Below, piece by piece: positions 1-11,900 of a stretch of 64,000 nucleotides of DNA. The stretch's first letter is position 1; each line of letters opens with the position of its first letter. The notes under the pieces were generated by a model that was not told the DNA's origin, did no database searches, and saw only the letters and a list, made by a program, of their open reading frames with translations. The translations under genes were made by a program, and so were the position numbers. This DNA comes from Polychytrium aggregatum. Taxonomy: Eukaryota; Chytridiomycota; Chytridiomycetes; Polychytriales. The stretch spans positions 721,938 to 785,937 of the forward strand of contig NW_026516221.1 in NCBI RefSeq assembly GCF_025602895.1, given 5' to 3'.

Positions 1-2
1 CC

Positions 3-1119
3 GGCTCGGTTGAGGGCGTCTTTGAGTACTTTGAGCAGCTCGATCGGATCAGAAGAGACCCGGCTTGGACCTGCTCGCGCAACCTTGGCGTTGACACAGA
101 GCTCGGTAGAAGCGAAGATGCTGATGGCGTCGTCATGAGGGTCGCGGGCAAGGGATCGTCTGTGTCTGGTCGTGTCAAGTACGATGGAGATGACATTGAC
201 CAAGCTAGAATTGTAAGTGGCCTGGCATTGGTTTCGGGGGGGGGGCAGGCAATGCCACTGGGGTACAGCGCTGTCTGGAAGCTTGCCTGTGCAGTGAGCG
301 ATGGCAGATTCGTTGGTGAACCGCTCGATAGCTTTGACCGTTGCTTACGAAGACGATTCATCATGCTACCAGCTGAAACTCGCGGGCGAGACCAGCCAAA
401 CTGGCATGCCCGACTCCAAGGAATTGCGGGGCCTCGCGCAACTATACCACGAGCGCCGCTCCGAGTTGTATCGACGGGCTGTCGATGCTTACCAACGCGG
501 CAAGTCGACCCAAGCCGGCACCGCTCGTTATTATGCCGATGAGGGCCAAAAGGCAACTCTGAAAATGCAAGAACTCAACAGGCAGGCTGCTCATGCCATC
601 ATCCGGGAAAACAAGTGAGTTCTTCCGATTGCAATTGAATTTGGACAGACCGAGATAGCCGTGGCATCCGCTGGTGACATTGATCCGCAGGGTGTTATCA
701 GGGTGCATGGCCCGCCGTAGCTTGGAAAAGGAGATGATTAGTTGGCTTTCGCGTACGCCCGAGACATGTTGGCAATCGGGCTGATCTGAAATCCACTCTC
801 CATGGCTGGCTCGATTGGCGGTGGCCGGCTGGACTGGACATGCTTTTGCTGCAGACTCAAGCACAATGACGACAATATCGTTGACTTGCACGGTCTGACT
901 GTTGCGGAAGCTAAGGAGTATATCGATAGAGAGCTTGATCGATGGAGACGCAACAAAGCCTCGTCGCGCAAGCCACTGACCATCATTTGCGGCCAGGGAA
1001 ACCACTCCAAGGGCTCAGTTGGCCGTCTTGACAAGCTGATATTCGAATATCTGAAGCAACAGGGCTGGAGCTTGCAGCGGGAGCGTGCAGGCGCATTTGT
1101 GGTCCGGCCTGAAAAGTAG
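3..1119 (+). CDS. DUF1771-Smr domain protein, 5' end outside window
   Basis: Three exons can be joined in frame: 3-212, 373-614 and 855-1119, with introns 213-372 and 615-854 (GTAAGT and GTGAGT donors, CAG acceptors). The middle exon carries a DUF1771 helical region (LYHERRSELYRRAVDAYQRG, then ARYYADEGQKATLKMQELNR). The last exon is an Smr domain with the VDLHGLTVAEA start and the TIICGQGNHSKG loop (the usual xGxGxHS signature). In the Smr family this domain binds or nicks nucleic acid, and DUF1771-Smr fusions in fungi and animals act in mRNA surveillance and no-go decay. The N-terminal residues begin mid-protein at the window edge, so the real start lies upstream. The stop is TAG at 1117-1119. 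The 3' neighbour is convergent. Domain calls are firm; the precise role is family-based inference. Confidence 0.85.
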
Positions 1120-1640
1120 AATAGATCAGGCATCTGCCCGGAGGAACCCACGTCGGCCACTCTACTTGTGGGGGGGCGGTCTCACAGCGCATTCAAACTG
1201 AAACGAGACGCCGTGTTGGAGTCAGGATTGTTGCTGGGTCCTGAACAGAGAAGCGATACTCATCGAACCCACGGAGACTTGGGTTTGCTCAGTCCTTTGG
1301 ACAGCTCCACCACCGCCAGAGGCCCGACGACCCAGAGCAAACGCCAACCTTTTGAACCCGATTGCCTTGACGTCGAGAAACCATGGGCTGTTTGGAGAAG
1401 GGTCGAATGCACCATACTCCCGCATCGCAACATCGGTGCCTCGCGGAACACGATCTCGGTAAAACAGTCAATCATCGCCAGAGGAGATCAAGTGGGTGTA
1501 TTCGAGCCAATGCTCCCCTAAACCAACAACGTTGATGTAAACGACACTCAGGGACACTGCCCTGTTTCATTCCGAACAAGCTGTATGATGCCGGGGTCTC
1601 TGAGAAGCAATATCGCGGATGAAGTGCTTGGCAGGGGAAT
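1120..1640. other. Convergent intergenic gap
   Basis: This is the stretch between the stop codons of the Smr gene (+) and the aldo-keto reductase (-). Short ORFs occur on both strands but show no domain, signal peptide or splice-supported continuation. I see no RNA gene. It should hold the 3' ends of both transcripts. Confidence 0.6.
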
Positions 1641-2872
1641 CTAGTTCTCGAACACATCGACGCCGAAGAAGGGCTTGGGGTCGACATAGCGCTTAGCCTT
1701 GGTCAGATGCAGTTTGTTGATGGCCTCGATGTCGGCTTCGTCCAGGATAAAGTCTTCAAAGTTGGCCTTGATTCTCTCAGGGTTGACGCTCTTGGGAATG
1801 ACTGAGGTGCCGCGCTGGGCAGCCCAGCTGATGAGGGTCTGCGCCGAGGTTTTGCCGTGCTTCTTGGCGACCTGGGCGATGACTTCGTCCTCCAGGATGT
1901 TGGGCGAGCCGCCGCTTCCGAGGGGGGAGTAGGCAGTCAGCAGGATGTCGTTGGCCTTGGCGAACTCAAAGAGCTCGTTCTGGGGAAGGTATGGGTGGAG
2001 CTCGACCTGCAGAAAGGTGTACGCATGGAAGCCAAAACGAGGGCGGTGTGAGCAGAACCATTCGCCTGCGGGCCCGCGAGCACCACGGCCAAGAGTACTG
2101 CGGAATCTACACAAGAAATGCAACAGTACGCAAGATCCAACGGCGCCAAAGGGGCTGAGATGGCGGCGGTTGTTCGATCGCGTCCAATCCACCCACCTGG
2201 TTGACAACGGGCTTGATGCGAGCAAAGGCCAGGAGCTCCTTCAGCCGGCGGACGTTGAAGTTGGAGACGCCAATGGAACGGACCTTTCCTTCTTCAACGG
2301 CGCGCTCGAGCTCTCGCCAAGTGTCCTGGAAAGTAAACGAGGTGTCGAGCTCGATGGCACCGGACTCCTTGTTGCGCACGGGCTTTCCGCTCTCGTCGAC
2401 GAGGAAGGGGAGGGGCCAGTGAACGAGATAGAGATCGAGGTAGGAGAGCTTGAGGTCCGAGAGGGTCTTGTCGAGCGCCTGGTGGACTTTTTGGGGATGA
2501 TGGCTGTCGTTCCATAGCTTGGAAGTCACAAAGAGGGACTCTCGAGCAGCGCCAGCCTGGGCGATGGCATCGCCAACCTCCTTCTCGTTGCCGTAGATGG
2601 CGGCACCATCGATGTGGCGGTAGCCGACTTGGATCGCGGTCTTGACGGCCTCGAATACCTCATTGGGCTTGGATTGCCCTGTGGGCGACAGAGCAGCAGA
2701 TCGGGAGTGTCAGCGGATGGATGCGTTCGGAGATTGTGCCTGGGCATTGGGAACCCGGCCACAAAGCAACCGCGATGGTGCCATGCGCACAAGACGACGA
2801 CCCACATGTGCCGAGGCCGATGGCGGGAATGGCGTGTCCGTTGGCAAGCTTGAAGGTGCGCTGGAGAGACAT
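1641..2872 (-). CDS. Aldo-keto reductase, three exons
   Basis: Exons on the minus strand are 2872-2806, 2678-2197 and 2006-1641; introns 2679-2805 and 2007-2196 both use GTGGGT donors and CAG acceptors. The spliced length is 915 nt (304 residues), normal for the AKR superfamily. The start is the ATG at 2872 (MSLQRTFKLANG), followed by the AKR opening IPAIGLGTW, whose Trp codon is split by intron 1. The catalytic tetrad is visible: Asp and Tyr in YRHIDGAAIYGNEKEVG, Lys in LFVTSKLWN, His in LYLVHWPLP. Later motifs are VRSIGVSNF, NQVELHPYLPQ and TSVIPKSVNPERI (coenzyme phosphate binding). It should reduce aldehydes or ketones with NADPH in the cytosol; the substrate cannot be told. It is closest in pattern to fungal GCY1/GRE3-like AKRs. 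The stop is TAG at 1641-1643. Confidence 0.93.
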
Positions 2873-3471
2873 GGTTGAGGATGACGGGCGAAGGGCGAAG
2901 GTAGATCGATGGCAGATCGAAGGTAGATCGATGGCAGATCGAAGGTAGATCAAGGGCAGATCGAGGGGGGATATATCTCCAGACGAGATTTGTCATCGAC
3001 AGCAAGGATGGCGCGAGGAAGCGCCGATGTTGCTGGCGAGGAAGAACGGAAGCCGGGAACGGGAGCGGGAACGGGCGGAAGAATGGAGGCCGCCCAGCTC
3101 TTCCACCACCACCGGTGCAGCTTGCTGAGAGTGCAGCAGTGGAATGGCGACAACGGTCCATCGCATGAGGCAACCGATCGAGTTTCTTTTTATTTGTTTC
3201 AACAGCGCACTTTTAGTAACCAACACGCCGCCGATCGTGCCATTGGCTCCCTGGCATATTCGGCCGGGATTGCGATGCACCTGCCACGGCCGCCCATGGG
3301 CGATCGTCGTGGGCAATGAATGGGCGTGCATTCGCAGCCACAGAAAGCAGTGCCAACAGAAAGCAGTCCTGGTGCTATATTTTATCGATCGCCGGCAGCC
3401 CAAACAACGGACTGCCAGGTTCCAGGAAGAGCTGCGATTTATCCTGCACACCAGGCGCGCCGGTCTCTGGA
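2873..3471. promoter_or_regulatory. Intergenic region upstream of the reductase, with a short tandem repeat
   Basis: This holds the 5' flank of the reductase and the 3' flank of the kinase (both minus strand). At about 2899-2966 there is a direct repeat with a period near 22 bp built on AGATCGATGGCAGATCGAAG, about three copies, just upstream of the reductase ATG. No protein-coding or RNA gene is supported. A regulatory role for the repeat is only a possibility. Confidence 0.45.
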
Positions 3472-6400
3472 CTAGTTGAAGCCGTGGTTGTACTCAAAGC
3501 CTTCGAACTGGGCCTGCGATCGGGGGTTCAGGCGGGTGGTGATCAGAGTCAGCTGGGGCGGCTCGCTGACGTACTCGGGATCAAAGTTGGCGGTGTCGAA
3601 TTTGTCGGCCTGTGAATCGTCGTGGTCAAGAATGTCAGCTCTCCGTCGTCGCAAGCCTCGCTCGCCCGATAGACCCAGCTTGGAGCAGCATGAGTGTGGG
3701 TCGGTGAGCTTGCAATCCCAAGGAAACAAGGGCCGTGACAATAACTTACGATCCGGGGGATGATCGGCGGCTGGTACTGTCGGTAGTAGACACGGTTCCA
3801 TTCGATTCCGTTGAAATAGGCATGGCCCTTGACCTGCTCGGGGCCCTGGATGCCGAGTCGTCGTCTGGGATCATAGCTCAGCAGCTGCGCGTTGTCGAAA
3901 GCAGGGTTCGCAGAATTAGTAGGGCGGCTCTCGCTCGGCGGCGAGGGTAAAATAGGCAATGCCACTTTGCACACAGCTGAGGTGAGGAATTGTCGGCGCA
4001 TCCCACAACCGCCGCTGTGACGTCTGAGCTAATACGGACCTCAGTCACAATCTGAACGGCAGCAGGATCCCAGTCGCCATTTTTGAAGTCAAGTGGCGAT
4101 CGGCGCTTTTCGTAGATCGAGTCAAGGATTTCGTTGCTTTCGTCGCCGTTGAAAGGGAACTGCCGAGCACGATGTCGACGGGTAGAATCACGGTCAAAAG
4201 CTGCTGCTAGTCACCACCGAACTTATAGCGAACGTAGATGCAGCGCATAATGCCTCGTGATGCTCCTGAAAGTAACGACACAGGCTCCAAGACGCAGCGG
4301 GATCACTTACAGCGCCAGAGAGCATGATGTAGATAAGGACACCGTAGGACCAGAAATCGACGACCTTGGTGTAGCGCTTGTTCTCGAGGATTTCGGGGGC
4401 CATGTAGACGGGGGTGCCCACATGGGTGGCCGTGGTGTTTGCCTGATTCATTCCCGTTTTGCAGATACCGTAATCGGCAATCTTGATGTGGCCATTGGGC
4501 ATCATCAGGATGTTTTCAAACTTCAAATCGCTGCCGGTTCATGAGCAAGAGTAAAACATTCAGGTGTGTCATGAGTGGCTCGCCTCTGAAGAGTATTCGC
4601 GAATACACTGAAGTCATTGCCCAGTTCGTCGCGCGCTCAAAAAGGACCCACATGCATCCTCATATTCGCGCACTCAGACACTAGCAGCGACGGCATACCG
4701 GTACACAATGTTGTGATCATGAAGGAATTCCAGGCCCATGAGTACTTCCGACGCATAAAAGAGAGTGTCGGCTCGACTGAACTTGCGTGCATTCAACAAG
4801 TGGGTCAAGAGATCGCCACCGGATGCATATTCCATCACAAAGAACAGGCGCTCGGGGGTCTGGAAGGCACCGTACAGCTGAACCAAGAACGGACAGTCCA
4901 TACTGCGACCCAAGATGAAGACATCCAGCTCCATTCGGAGCGACTCGAGAGAGTCGCCTGTCAAGACTGACTCCTTCTTCAGAGCCTTCATCGCATAGAT
5001 TTCGCGATTCTGTTTGTCTTCAACCAGCATGACCTTTCCATAGGCGCCGCGACCGAGAACACTGACGATCTTGAAGTCGTCCATGCTCATCTTCTTTTGT
5101 CTTGCCATGGCTTTGCGTCGCTGCTCTTCCTGGAGTCGCAGCTCTTCTTGACGCCGCTGTTCTTCCTGACGCCGCTGCTCTTCTTGGCGGCGCTGTTCTT
5201 CTTGGCGGCGCTGTTCCTCCTGACGACGCTCCTCCTCTTGACGACGCTCCTCTTCTTTGCGGCGCTGCTCTTCCTCTTCGCGACGACGCTGCTCTTCCTC
5301 GAGACGCTTCTGTTCTGCCAGCTTTGCAGCCTCAGCTCGGGCTTGTTCGGCCTCCAGCTCCTTACGCTTCAGCTCCTCTTCCGCCTGTCGTTCAAGCAAC
5401 GAAGCAGCCTCAGCTTCGGCGCTGGGGTTGGCCTTGGGCTCCTCACCAATATTTGCTGTGGCAGGTGCTTCGGGTTGGGCACCCTGATTGGGCGTCGCTA
5501 GTTGGGGCTGCTCCAAAGCTCCACTACCGAGATTCAGTTTCGTCAGTTGCTCTGCGGTCTCCATCGCCGGGGACAAGGCGGCAGATGATGGTCGAGAGCT
5601 TGCTGTCTCAGCCGAAGTGAGTCGAGGAGGGCCGGAATCGGAGGCCGACAAATCCAAGGAGCCTCCACGAGGAGGAATTTGGAGAACCCGCTGCGGCAGA
5701 TAGTCTTGTGGGTGGGGCATGCGGAGATAGCCGTATCCGCTGCCAGTGAGGTTATAGGGCCGGCCGACGCCGCCGCCGCCGCCGCCGCTTACAGACGCCG
5801 TCATCGAGATAAGGCTCTCGCGGGATTCGTTGCGAACAGGAGGAGCATAGATGGATGTTCTTGGTGAGTTCGGACCAATGTGACTCGTGCTTGGTGTATG
5901 CGGGCGCTGTGAGTCTGTGCGCGGTTGTGGAGGGTTGTACGGGCCATGAGGAACCGAAGAGCTATAAGACGGAGCCTTGTTCATGGGCGGGGGAGCGTAT
6001 GGCTGGCTGTAGTTAGCCCCACGAGGCGGGGGAGCGGGCCGAGAACCCGGAGCAGGAGCAACACCAGGACCAGGAGCAGGACCCGGGCGGAGCCCGGGCT
6101 GATAGCTTTGCTGGGAGCTTGAGGGAGCGTATTGGAGAGTAAGATGGGTGCCGTGTGTGTGGGGACCTGCAGGACCCGGTGCTGGCGCCGACGGCAGCTG
6201 GTACTTCTCCCGAGGCGGGGCCGCGAGGTTAGTGGTGGGCTGGGCCATGGTCACATGTCTTCGGACATCTTTCTGATCGGCTGCCTGGGCGAAATTGTGG
6301 GCTTGTTCCACCGAAAGCTGGCAGTGGTTGGCTACAAACTGACTGTGGTCGGTATGGCAGTGCTTGTGGCACACATTGCATCTCAGGGCCGGTACACCCG

Positions 6401-8263
6401 CGGCAATCAAATAGCCGCAGTGGGCGCACCAGGCCGAGCCCACGATGGCGGTTCTGACAAACTGGTGTGGCTTGTTGTAGGCGATGGATTTGATCTCATC
6501 GCTGCCGCGGGTGGGGTCGCGGTGGGCCTGCTGACAGACAGTGAGATTATCCTTGTAGCACTTGATGTGGCAGGCGTACATGCACCCTTCGCACTGGAGA
6601 CCCTGTCCAGTGAAGAGTTCCTGGCAGACAGCACATTGGATGACTTCGTAGAACTGGCGCACAGCCAGGCGATGGCCGTTGTGCGCGTAGGCTTTGGACA
6701 TTTCTTTGGCACGGCCGAGCTGGGCGGCGGGTCGCTGGCCCTGCGGTTGGCCCATGGGCTTGCCGCCGCGAACGTGAACTAGAGGCCAGGAAAGCCGAGG
6801 GGATGTTAGGACAGAGTAGCATCCCAAGCAGCCTGGGAGCAGCCAAGGAAGAACAGATAATCATACTCGTGGACAGCGTACTCATCGCGTGGGTGGGGGG
6901 GGGGCACCGATTAAATCGATGGGAAATGTGCAGAGTAAAATAAGCCATTCGCATCGCCAATCTTACCGAGCGCCATGTTCAGGGTGATTTTGCCTTCACT
7001 TCCAGGCTCCATTGTAAGCGTGACATCGCCGGTGCCTCCAAGGATGTTGTTGTTGCGGGCAAAGACAGCTTCCTGGAGCTTCTTGAGCTTGAACCAGACA
7101 AAGGACAGGAGAACACGGTCCCGACCGCTGACATCGTAAATGCAAATTTCCAGCTCAAGGGCTCGCTCGACCTCGATGTCAAGCTGGATGCTCCAGACAC
7201 CGTTGGGAGAAGGAGGGGTCAGAGCCTTCTCTCGGCCATCAATGTAGATGACGGCGATCAGTGGATCGGTCTCTCTTCGGCGATTAGGGATATTGGTGAC
7301 GGCGTTGAGTTGGATGGATATTCTTCCCGTCAGGGCTTCAGAGAGATCTAATGGCGCAAGCGACAAAGACGGGGGGGGGTGAGTTGGCAACAGCCGCGCC
7401 GGAAGAAATTTCCAAATCGCCATGCGAAAGGACACGCACGCACTCCACAACAAATCGGGACAGGCGGCAGCTTTCAGAACGGCGGTCCACAAACTCGTTT
7501 ACCTGCAGGCGCGGTAAAAGTTTCTTCGGGGATGGAGTCGGTGCAGAGATCTCGATAGAGTCTCATGGACTTGTTCAGGATACCGATTTTAGACTCAATG
7601 TTTCGCAGCTTGATGGTGTTTTCCTCCACTTCGACAACTTGGTCGCTAAAGGCGGCGGCATTTGGTGAGTTGCGCTTGCTTCCCAAGATTTGCATGGAGC
7701 TCTTGACCTGATTCTCAAAGTCGAGCTTGCGGCGGGTCTCGATGAGACGACGCATGACCTTGGTGGAGCTTAGCTGGGTTCCGGCAATCAGGAAATCTGG
7801 ATTGATAGAAGGGAGGGGAAAGAGAATGGATGGATGAATGGATGAACGGATTAATGAAAGGAGAGCAAAGGACGGAGCTACGGCGGACCGCCGACGTTGG
7901 TGCAGACACGAAGGAGCAGCCATTCTGTCCATTGCCAGGAGCACTCAAGGGATTCGGCTGGGAAGGCGACATACCAAACAGCTCGCTCTCAGACTGGCCG
8001 GCCGATACGGTGGAGGGTCGCACCAGCTGAGGGTTGAACTTGAATGCGGCCTCATCAGCATCGAGACGGTCGAGCTCGGTCTGGATGAAGGTGATGAGCT
8101 CTTCGGTCTTGCTGATGATCATATCGCACTGCTGGGCATTCTTTGGGTTGGCTCTTTTCATATTGCGAGTGCCCTCTAAGACAGCCAGCTGCTGCTGCAA
8201 GCGGGCCGTCAGCGTCGAGCGCTTCTGGGCGAATTCCTCGAGAGAACTCTGCAGAAGGGCCAC
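3472..8263 (-). CDS. PKC1: Pkc1-type protein kinase C (HR1-C2-C1-C1-kinase)
   Basis: Supported exons (minus): 8263-7975, 7796-7503, 7347-6967, 6778-4699, 4530-4311, 4159-4040, 3884-3750 and 3609-3472. They total 3657 nt in one frame (about 1218 residues). Order: HR1-like helices (about 1-190), C2 (about 195-320), two Cys/His C1 domains (about 354-403 and 426-475), a Pro-rich linker, an Arg/Glu/Gln-rich helix (about 795-885), and an AGC kinase domain from about 890 (GRGAYGKV, AMKAL, YRDLKFEN, ADYG, GTPVYMAPE). The DYG instead of DFG is normal for Pkc1. The hydrophobic motif reads FEGFEYN, with Glu at the usual Ser/Thr site, as in atypical PKCs. In fungi Pkc1 drives the Rho1-dependent cell-wall integrity pathway at the membrane. 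Codon 8263 is GTG, so the true ATG is probably in an exon further upstream that I could not define. Confidence 0.93.
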
Positions 8264-8951
8264 ACCGATAAATAGAACATAGTGTCGTTTAGAGAACCGA
8301 ATCGCAGAGATCCGAGGAGCATCGAAGAGGTTCGCGAGGTTGACTTGGCGCCATCAAATGCACCAAGGACAAAGAAGACGCAGACGATAGCAGGCCTATG
8401 TGCCCGAGTATACCATTGAGGACGAGGGTGGCTGAAGGAGAGGAAAGGTTCTCTGTGGCTTCAAGGAGAGAAAAGGTCGAGAGGTCTGGAGGTCGGGATA
8501 TAAACAAATAGAAAGGAGTATTGGCGGACGGAGGGAGCAAACCACAGCGAGCAGGCCACAGCACAAGCCGCAGGCGAAGGGCGTGCTCAGATGGACTTGG
8601 TGGACGAGAAGGAGAAGAGCCAGGGCGAAAAGGCCTGAGACGAAAGGCCAAACGGTGTCCGGCTTGGGTGGCTCGAGCCGGATGGAGGCGGTGCTGTGGC
8701 CCGATTTGGGGCGGATGGGGTGGGACAAGAACGGGACCGTGGGTCCGAGCCACAGTTATCAAGGGGAGGAAGTGCTGGCGTCGAGGAGACGAAGTACCGT
8801 TGTGGAGGGGGGGCACGACAGGGCCGAGTGAGCGCCAGGTGGCCGGAGCGGCATGTCGGGTGGACCCAAATTGCCATGGTGGTTCATGTAACTTTATTGA
8901 CGAGGCGACGAGGAAAGTGGAATGCGCGGTGACAGTCGACACGGGCTGTGG
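8264..8951. other. Gap between kinase 5' side and Ca2+-ATPase 3' end; likely holds the kinase 5' exon
   Basis: The kinase reading frame stays open above 8263 but reaches no in-frame ATG, and a good acceptor-like CTTCTGCAG lies just inside the exon near 8250, so a short first exon and the promoter should be here. A long minus-strand ORF across 8289-8942 is Pro/Ser/Arg-rich with no recognisable HR1 sequence and is not accepted as coding. No RNA gene is seen. Confidence 0.4.
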
Positions 8952-11900
8952 TTAGTCAATCGCCGACCAGCTCTTATCGGACTCATGGATGACCTGGATG
9001 GGGTTATTGACATGCCTGGTCTGTCCGCGGCCAAGGGAGCCTCCAGACCATGCCGAACTCGAGTTAGAAGAACGGACTGAGTGGACCGAGTGGACGGACA
9101 TGCGATCAAGTCGCTGGCCACCACGGAGGGATTTGAAGACAGACAGCTCGGTCCTGACCGAAGTTATGGCACTCTTCCAAAGCTCCTTGGCATCAGGCTT
9201 ATCCTCATCAGCAGGCTGGCCAGATCCAGCGACTTGGGGTCCAACGATTGCGATGATATGGTCATCGAGAAGGTGGGCGGATGAAGTGTGATGGGCGAGT
9301 TCATCAGCTTCTTTCTTGGTGTGGGAATCGAGTTTGTCTCGCAAACGACTACTGAGACAGAATGCGAGGAGCTCGTTGGGAATCAATCGGATGGCCAGTC
9401 CCAACGGAAGCGAGAAGACCCCGATGAGCAGGCAGGTGAGCCACTGAAAGCCATTGAGGGGAGTCGTGTGGAATGCGACATTCCCAAACTCGACAATGAT
9501 TGCTTGCAGAATCGACACAACCACAATCACGATCGTGAAGTACATGTTTTTGAAACACGTGCGGAGCACATTGAGCTTGCCGTCGACCGAGTGGCAGCTG
9601 ACAGAGCAGGAGAAGCAAGTCAGCGGGTGGGCGAGGCCTGAAGCGCAGACGCCGGATGAGAACACCGATGGCCCAGCGCAACAGACGCCGGATGAGAACA
9701 CCGATGACCCAGCGCAACGGACAGACACCTACTTGATCATGTTGAAGACCTGGAGCCACACAAAGGCGTTGAAGAGCATGGTCGTCAAGACGTCCTTCTC
9801 ATACAACACAACCGGGTCGGTGGTGTGGACCATGATTCCGCCGGCAGCAGAGAGGTGCTGCAGCGCAAACAGGTCCGGGCCCTTGAGGAGAATGACGAGA
9901 TTGACAACGACCTGGAAGGCAGACTGGCCCAGGATCATCTTCCACATCTCGATGGTGATGAGCGGGTGGCTCTTGGACTCGGGAGGCCGGTCCAGAAGCT
10001 CGCGCGTCGGCAGATCGGTGGCATAGACAAGAGCCGCGAGCGAGTCCATGATCAAGTTGACCTGGAGGCACCGATGGCCGGCAGGCGGAGCCAGTGTCAG
10101 AGGGGTCAGGCAAGTCGAACAGGAATGCAGGCCAGGCAAGTTGAGCAGGATTGCAGGTCAGGCAAGTCGAGGAGGCATGCATCCACACAACATCACCACT
10201 CCCACATCACCACTCCCACACATCACCGCTCCCACACATCACCACTCACACACCACCCCACCACACCACCCGCCTCGCTCCGTCGCTGTCAACTCACCCA
10301 GAGGAGTTGCACGGCGCTCAGGGCCGAGCCTTGGTCTGCGTCCAGCAGCGCACTCACAAACGCAACAACAACGGCCGTCACATTGACCGTCAGCTGGAAC
10401 TGCAGAAACTTCTTGACGCCGTCGTTGACGCACCGTCCCCACATCATGGCCTTGACAATCGATGCAAAGTTGTCGTCCATCAGGATGATCGACGACGCCT
10501 CCTTGGCCACCTCTGTGCCGGCGATCCCCATCGAGAACCCAATGTCGGCCATCTTGAGGGCCGGTCCGTCGTTGGTGCCGTCGCCGGTGACTGCCACGGT
10601 TTCCTTGAGATGCTTGAGCCGTGAGACCAGGATCTGCTTGTCGGTGGGACTCGATCGGGCCAAGACCTGCAGTCGGGGAATCACCAGGTCCATCTCGGCC
10701 GGAGCCAGGCTGCGGAACCGAGGACCCTCCATCACAATGCCTCCCGGCTGGTAGATGCCGCACTGCTTGGCAATCGACACTGCCGTGACAATGTTGTCGC
10801 CCGTGACCATTCGCACAACGACTCCGGCCCGTCGGCAGTCCTCGACGGCCTCCTTGACGCCTGGTCGCAGCGGATCCTCGATTCCGACAATCGCCAGGCA
10901 GGTGAGTCCCTGGCCTCCAAGGTCGTCCAGAGCCGCCCCATGTCCGAGCACATCGCTGTCGGCCAGCCTGGCTTCGACTGCGGCAACACTGCTGTCGACG
11001 TCGTCCTCGACGACATCCATCTGGACGTTCAGTCCGTCGTTGCTGTCTCGGGCCGACTGAATCGTGTCCTTGAGCACGGCCTTGGCAACAGCGGTCCGCA
11101 CCGGTCCCTGGATCCAGGCATTGAACTCGGCCTCGGTGAGATCGCGATATGCAATGCAGAGCGTTCGCAGCGACTCTTTGGCAAACGACTGGATGATCCG
11201 GCCCATGTTTCGGCGCTCAGGCGGACTGGCTCCGCTGAACTCGACTTGGCTGCCGTGAGCCACAAGGATGTTCTGGCAGTATCCAAGCACCACCTCCGAG
11301 GCTCCCTTGACATGCAGTCGATAGATGGCGGCACCCTGGCTGTTCCTCAGCTTGACCAGCGTGGCCATGGACTTGCGCTCGGACGAAAACGGATAGATCT
11401 GGACGGTCTCCATGTGCGGCTGCGTCCGCAGGTCGGCCGGGTTGCCCCCCATCTTCTGGATCCAGTTGACGAGGGCGGTCTCGGTCTTGGACCCAATGTA
11501 CTCCTTCTTGCCAGACTCGGGGTTGACCCGCTCAAAGACAGAAGAGTTGACGGCCACAGCCTCGAGCACCAGGTCGTGCAGGGTCTGATGCATGTGGTTC
11601 TTCTCGGCCGGAAGCAGGCACGACCGCAGCACCGCCAGCGAGGCATCGGCGGTTCCTTGACGATCGTCAAAGTCGATGGACTGGGCAATGGCACCCTTGA
11701 CGACGGTCATGACGTTCTGCGTCAGCGTCCCAGTCTTGTCGGAGCAGATGGTGGTGGCGCCGCCCATGGTCTCGCAGGCGCTGATGACTCGAACGAGGTT
11801 CTGGTCCTTGAGCATGCGGGTGGTGGCATATGCGAGTGCAAGCGTCACAGCCAGCGGCAAGCCTTCGGGAACAGCAACCACAATGATGGTCACGGCGGCA

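Noticed and set aside
5097-5501. Leu/Phe-rich membrane-like ORF on the plus strand
   Set aside because: It is the antisense of the Glu/Arg/Gln repeats in the kinase linker.
8289-8942. 217-residue minus-strand ORF upstream of the kinase
   Set aside because: Low-complexity Pro/Ser/Arg sequence with no HR1 similarity and no convincing splice to the kinase.
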